The notes under the pieces: model-generated
What the model saw: the letters and a program-made list of their open reading frames with translations, nothing else
Told to the model about the DNA's origin: nothing
Databases searched by the model: none
In this document: positions 16,536-22,792 of the stretch, piece after piece
Numbering within the stretch: position 1 is the stretch's first letter
How the letters are laid out: every line of letters starts with the position of its first letter
Translations under genes and position numbers: made by a program
Source of the DNA: Priapulus caudatus
Lineage: Eukaryota; Priapulida; Priapulimorpha; Priapulimorphida; Priapulidae
NCBI RefSeq assembly: GCF_000485595.1
Contig: NW_014578921.1
Span: forward strand, 20,088-42,879
Direction of reading: 5' to 3'
Length of the DNA stretch: 22,792 nucleotides

Positions 16536-17214
16536 TGACCCCATCCCGCACAGTCGCGGACTTTTCTGATCTCTAACCTCCCGTAATCTTGTGAAACTGG
16601 TAAATTCTGCTACGAGTGGCTGCCCACGACCGCGCACCGATTTTCGTTAATGAAATAACATGACTCGTCGCGATTTTTATGTTCCTACTTGTTAACAGCT
16701 TTTGTTGTCAATTTTTACGAAAGGACCACTTCCATACTCCATACCGGAAAAAAATGCAGAAAAAGATTGTGGCATGATCCCCCACCCCCGGACCCCCAAC
16801 ACTTTGGTAAAACACAAATGTCCCAGTCACCCAATACTCCCACATTCTCAATCCTAGAGCTAATACTCTGGTCGTAAGTAGACTTGAGCCAAATGCGGTC
16901 ACCAGCTGTCAAAAAATTGCTAAAAAAGCTTCCTGTACAACAAACACATTGTAGTAAGTCCGGGAAAACATCAATTATAAGTTGTAATATCATATACAGT
17001 GTTTCCCCCCCCCCCGACCTACATCACCGCCCGCTCCCCGGAGCCCCGCCCCCCGTCCTGCACGTCCCGATGACAGCGGGAGGCGCGGCCGCCTCGCTCC
17101 AAATTCTGTCTCAGTCGCAGCACACCAGAAATTTGTCCAAAACACACAGCACCGTCTGCTGACGAAAATCAGTGTTCTTCATAGAACAGTGCTCATAATA
17201 CACCAAAATAGCTT
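16536..17214. promoter_or_regulatory. Region upstream of the arrays with a ~100-bp CpG-dense patch, possible promoter
   Basis: This is sequence upstream of importin-alpha in the gene's direction. Between about 17020 and 17100 there is GC-rich, CpG-rich sequence with CCCGCCCC/GGGGCGGGG-type boxes (GAGCCCCGCCCCCCGTCC) and the palindrome GAGGCGGCCGCGCCTC-like core. It could contain the promoter or first untranslated exon of importin-alpha, but I see no defined first exon or donor. CAGTGTTTCCCCCCCCCC at about 16998 resembles the end of a hAT-type element; no partner end was found. Confidence 0.25.
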
Positions 17215-17700
17215 AGAATGCACCAAATTGCACCAAATTGCACCAAATGTGTTATGTTCATCTCAATGTTAAGTTATGAGAGGGTCTGGGCTATAGCTGC
17301 CGGAATTCTGGTTTAGTTAGGAAATGATAATTATACGCATTAGTATCGTTCTGGCATGCGTAACAGCAGTAGTATGTAACAGGCATCAGGATATACAAGT
17401 GTAGACGCAATCGTAATCGTTATCGTCATGCGTCGGTGTTCGTACACGGTTGCCGGTGGAGTAATAGCTTCAAAGAGACAGATTTCGTTGGTGCGGCATA
17501 CATCTTCAATTTCGTTGTCAACATCCTAGCAGGGCTTGATCTCGTATAAGTACTACATACGTACGTATATGTAATAGCACTTCGCCTACTATTGTCTATT
17601 GTACTAGTACTATTGTAGCAGAGTGCGTGTATACGTACGCTATTGGTAGTATTACGAAAGCCAGACCCCTCTCATAGAGATGAATAACACATTTGCACTA
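17215..17700. mobile_element. MITE with ~40-bp imperfect terminal inverted repeats
   Basis: The left end (17238-17292) has GCACCAAATGTGTTATGTTC, ATCTCAA and TATGAGAGGGTCTGGGCT. The right end (17659-17699) reads AGCCAGACCCCTCTCATAGA then GATGAATAACACATTTGCAC. After reverse complement the two align over about 40 bp, with an extra stretch in the left arm. An 11-bp repeat, CACCAAATTG with one extra base, occurs three times just outside and inside the left end. The interior (~370 bp) is non-coding. Confidence 0.75.
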
Positions 17701-18930
17701 AGACTTGCAGTTATAGTGATATATACTGTTATATTAATAGTAAATGTGTTTTTTATGGAAACATACATTCGAAAACTTACTTATCTAGTGGTATCATAAC
17801 AAACAAACATTTACTGGCGTTTTGTTCTAATTGTTTTGAGGTTTTCTTCCAGTCAACAGGAAATCGAAGCCAGCCAAATGCAGCAGGCGGGCTAATTCTT
17901 CGCTATGTATGCGTTTGGGGAATTTTTTTGCTGGCCCGCCTGGGGGCCGGAGTAGCGCGAATTCTCTGACATGTATGCGAAATTCAGTGATCATATATAT
18001 ATAGATGCATCATGCCAGAGCTTTGATTGTTAATTCGCATTGTTCGCTCTTGATTGTTCGCGTGGGACCATTGTTTTTTTTTCAGCTCGCATAGCGCAGT
18101 CGCATAGCATAGAGGAGTGTCAAGAAACTGATCGATCAAAGGTCGGTGGTGAACGCTCTTTCAAACGACGCTTCCGTGTCGTTTGTGGTCTAGAATTCAA
18201 CTACAATCTCTACCTATCAACTCTAATCTAACCTAATAAATAAACATTAACAACACAGTTTTGGTTCGTCCAAGTGCTACCACAACTTTATGCGTAACAC
18301 AAGCACAGCTGTGATTGGTCGGGTCGACACGCATTGCACATCACGCATCCTATACTATAAATTTCGAGACGTCAGGAATTTTGGGCGCTAAACACCGGGT
18401 AACGCGGCGCGGTTATACATGTTTGCTGTGTGCATGTTGTCAAGAGCAGTATTAACGAAAGGAGAGCGTACAACGGTGAAATCTGAACCATGTTGCAGTA
18501 TTCGGTCAGAAATTAATTAAAGTTTCCCCATTTTATTTTGACATTCTTTGCAGTATTATTGATCAGCTCGCTCCTATTCCTTGTTACTATAAACAAACCG
18601 CATGTCGCTACGATGCCTCTACGCTGAGATAATGAGGGCGGTTGAAAATCTGGTACTTTTCGAACGAAAAACTGACGTCGTCAACTCAAAAAATCGTCAA
18701 AATAAACGGGCGAAAGTTTCTTATTCGACTAATATCTGCAGGGCATGGCTTTCAGCATTTATCGTTGTAGGGGGCGCTCTCTTCTATTATACGCCTTGAC
18801 TGTCGTGGTATAGCTGCGTTCACCGACGAGAATCACGCCTCGCTGGTTTCGTACTTATCTGGTGCCTGAATTCGGCTGACAATACCGTGCTCAAACACAA
18901 CCGGCAGCATTCACACGAGAAGTCGAGGCT
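17701..18930. other. Intergenic-type sequence, no gene recognised
   Basis: A few short ORFs occur, none with a recognisable motif. A T-rich stretch ending TTTTTTTTCAG at 18076-18086 and AATAAATAAA at 18234 could belong to an untranslated exon, but nothing else supports it. Confidence 0.35.
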
Positions 18931-18942
18931 TAGGCTGCTAGG

Positions 18943-19024
18943 TATATATATAGACTGGTACTCGGTCGACAGTTCGACACGCTACACTAATGGTCGTGTA
19001 CAAAAACAGGTGGTACCAGTCTAG
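18943..19024 (+). promoter_or_regulatory. Candidate TATA/Inr promoter with a short first exon and donor
   Basis: TATATATATA (18943-18952) lies 28 bp upstream of an initiator-like GACAGTTC whose A is at 18971, a normal metazoan TATA-to-start distance. An ATG follows at 18990, giving MVVYKNRWYQS before AG|GTAAGT at 19025, a near-perfect splice donor. Together these resemble a small first coding exon of an unknown plus-strand gene. No downstream exon is identifiable with confidence. An acceptor-like GTTTCAG at 19106-19112 joins in frame to about 30 codons before a stop. Confidence 0.3.
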
Positions 19025-19110
19025 GTAAGTGCGCGACTACAAGTAGAAGAGGCCTTCGAATTGCGTTCCTAAAAAGCAATAAGCAAGCACTGCGTGGTGC
19101 CGGAATGTTT

Positions 19111-19135
19111 CAGCGCGGAACGTGATTCCGCGCTG
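19111..19135. repeat. Perfect 10-bp hairpin
   Basis: CAGCGCGGAA and TTCCGCGCTG flank a five-base loop (CGTGA). The GC-rich stem directly follows an acceptor-like pyrimidine/AG sequence. Its role is unknown. Confidence 0.7.
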
Positions 19136-19822
19136 GAATCAAGCGCTCGTATTTCAGGACGGGTACTTGCTAGCGCGTATAATCTTGAATATTTTTACCG
19201 TTGAAACGCTCAGTACGGACTGTCGGTGTAGTCCACCGATTGTTTCATTCGCATTGCTTTTTTTGCATGTCAAATCTTGTCAGAGCGCATGTTGCTGTCT
19301 GTGCAAAGAACAACTGCAAGGGACGGGTGGAAACAGAAAAATATCATTATCGTCCGAACGGGCAAGTGCAGTTTCAAGCTACTTGCCCGGGGGCGAATTT
19401 TGGTTGCCCCGGGCAAGCGGGTTTGTCGCGCCCTGTATGGTGATCAATATATTATGAACGCATGGTTGTTCCCATGCTTTTAACGTATGTCAGGTCGGAC
19501 ATGCCTTCAAAACTGAAGCTAATTTGCGACAGCTTACAAATCTAACGTGCCTTGATATCGACACGCCTGAATTTCTAACTGTCTTTACTTTTGACAATCG
19601 CAACACAGTCATGCCGTGCTCTCACGCCTCGATGTTGACGTAGACCTCCAAAATGATCGAGTCTACCTGTGTATTAGGGCCACGCACGACACGCGAATGT
19701 ATTTCAATTAGCGATCGGGAACGCATTGCCCTATCGCCCAATATGAACTTCGTGAAATTCCACTGAAATTCCTGGGGGGAAACCTGGAAGGAGCCCACGA
19801 CTTACCACCTCTACAGCTATTT

Positions 19823-20021
19823 GGGTGATACTCCATTAGGAGTGTTCCCAACTTTAATGTCATTAATGGTCATAATAACATATATATATATAATATGGTC
19901 ATATATTAATTAGTTTGTGGTTTAAAGGCATTTTGGTTAGGGTTAGGGTTAGGGTTATCAATCATTAATCATTAATCATTAATGATATCAAAATTGGGAA
20001 CACTCCTAATGGAGCGTTAGC
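19823..20021. mobile_element. MITE (~199 bp) carrying a telomere-like tract
   Basis: Perfect 21-bp inverted repeats lie at 19831-19851 (CTCCATTAGGAGTGTTCCCA plus A) and 19994-20014. CAGCTATTT occurs immediately outside the element on both sides (19814-19822 and 20022-20030), a possible 9-bp target duplication. The interior contains GGTTAGGGTTAGGGTTAGGG plus TTA (19935-19957) and ATCATTA repeats. It has no coding capacity. The superfamily is uncertain. Confidence 0.85.
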
Positions 20022-20030
20022 CAGCTATTT

Positions 20031-20674
20031 AGTTGACGTTACGACTCAGTCGGTAGTATCAGAACCGTACAGTGTGTTAGCCAGAGACCTGTCTACCCGT
20101 CTTCTGGACGGCCCATTCTTGAATGAGAATCAGATGGATGAAATTTGATAGAGACGGCATGAGGGCAGCCCAATTTTATATATTAATTATTATAAACGCT
20201 GTATAACTGACAACAGTGCTTAAATATAAGAATATAAAATCATATCAGATTCCTGTCTTTTTGGCATTTCACCCTTTAAATTTCCTTCATTTTTAAAAGG
20301 TAAGGCCCTCCCGCCGAGGGTGCTTCGTGCCCACAGCATCCTCGCTTCACTCAGATGGTGAGACACCCCGATTTTTTTCCTGACTAACACCCTGGGACCC
20401 TATAGCCTTGCTTAGCTCTATCTGTATAGCACTTCCCTCTGCCAGAGCTCTACGCAGCAAAGTATAAAGGAACCTGCTAATGGTACGGAAATACTGAAAT
20501 CCAGATCACTAGCGTTGCCACTATTTCAATGTAAATATGGCTGCAATATATTGCTCGTGCATTGATTTGCTTTGGATAAAAGACTCAATTTGGCCAAACT
20601 ACAATAGGGCGAGTGAGATGGCCAACTGAAGCCAATACCTTTCTTTTGTTGACTAGCGCATTTTGTTATTGTAA
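20031..20674. other. Non-coding sequence, no feature recognised
   Basis: No conserved ORF, array or inverted repeat is visible in this stretch. Confidence 0.45.
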
Positions 20675-21342
20675 CATGGGCTACAGTATAGCTAGCTCTA
20701 GTACTATAGCCCACGTACAGTTGCCGCAGGGCTATAAAACATTTTATGCTAGGTTTCGCAACTGCACCTGTTCTCCAAAGCTTCCACGAAAAATCGCTCA
20801 CAAAACGCAAAATGATCAGGCTTTTTAACACTTATCTATAGATCTACATGGACATCACACCTATCTTTTTGAACACTTTCCACAACTTTACACCATGTAT
20901 TTATGCATTTATTCCTCAAAGTCTTAGCACTACTTCCAATTCCGTTTGAAATGATGTGGCGTGCGCACGCGTGACGTCACCGGATATGTAGGCAAAACAC
21001 ATGGCAGCTATGATGCAGCCTATTACATTTCGGGTGACGTCACGCGTGTACACAACATCATTTCAAACGGAATTGGAAGTAGTGCTAAGACTTTGAGGAA
21101 TAAATGCATAAATACATGGTGTAAAGTTGTGGAAAGTGTTCAAAAAGATAGGTGTGATGTCCATGTAGATCTATAGATAAGTGTTAAAAAGCCAGATCAT
21201 TTTGCGTTTTGTGAGCGATTTTTCGTGGAAGCTTTGGAGAACAGACCTGTGCAGTTGCGAAACCTAGCATAATTTATATTCTATAGCCCTGCGGCAACTG
21301 TACGTGGGCTATAGTACTAGAGCTACAGCATAGCCTGCCATG
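20675..21342. mobile_element. Long fold-back element (~315-bp inverted arms, ~25-bp loop)
   Basis: The left arm (20675 to about 20992) is matched in reverse complement by the right arm (about 21018 to 21342). Shared blocks include AGTACTATAGCCCACGTACA, ACCATGTATTTATGCATTTA, CACTACTTCCAATTCCGTTT and CGCGTGACGTCACC next to the centre. The arms are nearly identical apart from a few substitutions and short indels, implying a recent origin. A transcript from either strand would form a ~315-bp hairpin. There is no transposase, so it would be a non-autonomous fold-back, or an inverted duplication of unique sequence. Confidence 0.9.
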
Positions 21343-21840
21343 CTGCAAAGATGCCCCAGCTGGTTTCTGTTCACTCTGCTCTACAGCCCTGCGGCAGAGT
21401 GAAGAGTAACATGGATAGAAATATGCCTTGCCGAGCCAAGTTCGAACCTTGTGACCCCGGCTCTTTCATGAGAGAAGAACCAAACGGCTGCGGGTTAGAG
21501 TACTTACACCTATGAATTCGCTGTGCCGGGGGGCTGGCAGTGTACTGTTTGTTGTTTTAGGTTATGCGGATATCGTAGACTGTAATGTACCGCTTCACTA
21601 ACAGCACGTTTGTCTAAAATATTCTCACCGTTTGGCTACAAAGGTAGTTGCGACTGTCGGTACTGGTAAAATATCCCAGTGACAAATCGCATGCACCAGC
21701 ACTTGGGTCAAGTCTACTGTAGCCTGTAATGTATACTAGTATTACTACTGGCTACAGCACACATTGTGCACACGCAGACGTTATATAACTCCGCTTTGCT
21801 AATCTGAGGGTGCGGGTTCAAAACCCCATTAGGCCATAAT
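21343..21840. mobile_element. Possible tRNA-derived SINE fragments
   Basis: CCGCTTTGCTAATCTGAGG followed by GTGCGGGTTCAAAACCCC (21791-21826) looks like the anticodon-to-T-arm half of a tRNA-derived SINE head, with a B-box-like GGTTCAAAACC. On the minus strand at about 21430-21470, GGGGTCACAAGGTTCGAACT looks like a second T-arm/B box. Neither has a complete cloverleaf or a convincing A box. CACTCTGC...GCAGAGTG near 21373-21402 forms a small hairpin. Confidence 0.3.
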
Positions 21841-21866
21841 ACCCCCTTCACATACACTGATTTTTC

Positions 21867-22163
21867 TTACGAGTCCTTACGGATCGCACAATTCGTAAAA
21901 GTACACGGATCCTTACGGTTTGGCCACTTTTACGAGCGATTTACGTGTTATTTCGAGCTATTTACGGTTTATTACTGATTATTACGAGTTATTACGATGT
22001 ATTTACGGCAAAATTCTACGATTTGTTAACAGTTGTCACGGATAACTACGAGCAACTTACGGGCATTTAAGCGAGCTTTTTACGGATTGTTACTGAATTA
22101 TAATTACGGAATTTACGATTCATCAAAGCTTTACGTGTTAGTTACGCCTGTTTACGTGTTGTT
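21867..22163. repeat. TTACG-periodic block (~10-11 bp spacing)
   Basis: About 16 occurrences of TTACG fall in 300 bp on the plus strand, many at 10- or 11-bp intervals (TTTACGAGCGA, TTTACGTGTTA, TTTCGAGCTA, TTTACGGTTTA, TTACTGATTA, TTACGAGTTA, TTACGATGTA). The bases between are variable but often end in TTA. It resembles a highly diverged 10-bp minisatellite. Confidence 0.7.
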
Positions 22164-22364
22164 TGTGAATATACCGGCATTAAGTTACAGTATTCACGAG
22201 TCCCTTACAATTTTTGGCAAAAAGTATTATAAAAATCGTCTGGAGGGGGAGGGGGGAAACTAGGGGGGGATCCGGGGGCGTGTATTTTTAACCGTAGGCG
22301 CACTATTAATGCGTAAAATGCGGCCACTCGCGAACACATAGACCGGTATTTGGGGGTCTTGTAA

Positions 22365-22397
22365 TATATAAAGATAGCCCGAGTCGGTGTATCAGTT
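22365..22397 (+). promoter_or_regulatory. Candidate TATA/Inr core promoter
   Basis: TATATAAAG (22365-22373) is followed 29 bp later by TCAGTT with its A at 22394, a canonical initiator at the canonical distance. Downstream sequence to the window end is GC-rich and contains a GGACGCGT/ACGCGTCC hairpin at 22493-22517. No exon can be assigned, so the transcript would run beyond the right edge. Confidence 0.4.
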
Positions 22398-22792
22398 AGT
22401 GACAGGTTAACTGTTAGCCGGTTTCGGCACATGTTAATCTGTGTGGTTGTCAGGGTTAAACTTGTGCTAACTGTCTGCAGTTGGCACATGGTGGACGCGT
22501 AAAAATATCACGCGTCCGATGTCTGGTCGAAAGGCAATTCTTCGAGATAGATCCCGGGCGCTGGCAAACTTTTATTGTGGTGGAATTTTATCGGGGCGGA
22601 GGTAATTTAAACGGGGCGCAACGATTCAAACGAGGGGGGAGTTTCCCAAACGGGCGTGCGCGCGCCGCACCCACGTGCGCGAGAGCGAGGGGAGAACGCC
22701 TGCAGGCGAGTTATTTAAGCGGATGCTATGCCGATCTTGACTTATGAGTTGGGCGATACGCGTAGGACTTGTAAGAAAAAATGCTGTGTAAT

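Noticed and set aside
16998-17015. hAT-type terminus CAGTGTTTCCCCCC
   Set aside because: No matching inverted end was found in the window, and the C-run could be chance.
19201-19443. 80-codon ORF with several cysteines (CAKNNCKG … CPGANFGCPGQ)
   Set aside because: The cysteine spacing is suggestive of a metal-binding fold, but I recognise no family and no splice structure ties it to the exon at 18971-19024.
19935-19957. True telomere or chromosome end
   Set aside because: Only three to four TTAGGG units, enclosed by the inverted repeats of a small element.
21791-21826. Complete tRNA gene
   Set aside because: Only an anticodon/T-arm-like half is present. No acceptor stem or D-arm pairs with it, so it is listed as a possible SINE fragment.
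22481-22747. 88-codon ORF at the right edge
   Set aside because: No recognisable motif, CpG-rich composition, and no conserved features. The candidate promoter upstream does not by itself make it a gene.

Overview
The window looks like a piece of a metazoan nuclear genome, most likely a marine invertebrate. The reasons are small coding exons with GT-AG splice sites, long repeat-filled introns, several MITE-like elements, retrotransposon-type 3' tails and a short interstitial TTAGGG tract. The species cannot be named from sequence alone. The only protein-coding gene I recognise is an importin-alpha (karyopherin-alpha) of the KPNA1/5/6 type. A 284-base N run (11618-11901), two isolated Ns (7261, 13747) and patches of random single-base indels point to a long-read assembly that is poorly polished in its repeats.

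Layout. Six importin-alpha exons run right to left on the minus strand: exon 1 with start codon and IBB domain (12210-11954), exon 2 (10234-10135), exon 3 (4731-4640), exon 4 (3892-3761), exon 5 (3289-3200, frameshifted) and exon 6 (1292-1193). Codon phase is continuous across all of them. The next two exons in protein order, 7 (5505-5668) and 8 (6986-7064), lie on the plus strand inside the 5.4-kb intron between exons 2 and 3. That is either an assembly misjoin or inversion, or a real inverted partial duplication. The C-terminal exons are not in the window. To the right of 16.5 kb there is no recognisable coding gene, only MITEs, a long fold-back element, two promoter-like TATA/Inr pairs and a TTACG-periodic block.

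The most unusual feature is how tandem repeats relate to splice sites. Around exon 1 (both ends), exon 4 (5' end), exon 7 (5' end) and exon 8 (3' end), and less clearly exon 2 (3' end), an array of a different unit starts at the exon edge. In most of these the unit contains the splice site itself plus 20-50 bases of exon. The exon 1 case is extreme: about 22 copies of a module with a branch-point-like CACTAAC, a pyrimidine tract, an AG acceptor and the start-codon end of the exon, spread over 4.3 kb, plus a second degraded copy of the whole exon. Introns and flanks also hold a two-copy TTAA-flanked MITE, a TA-flanked MITE, a MITE carrying telomere-like repeats, a roughly 670-bp fold-back and CACG/CA tracts.
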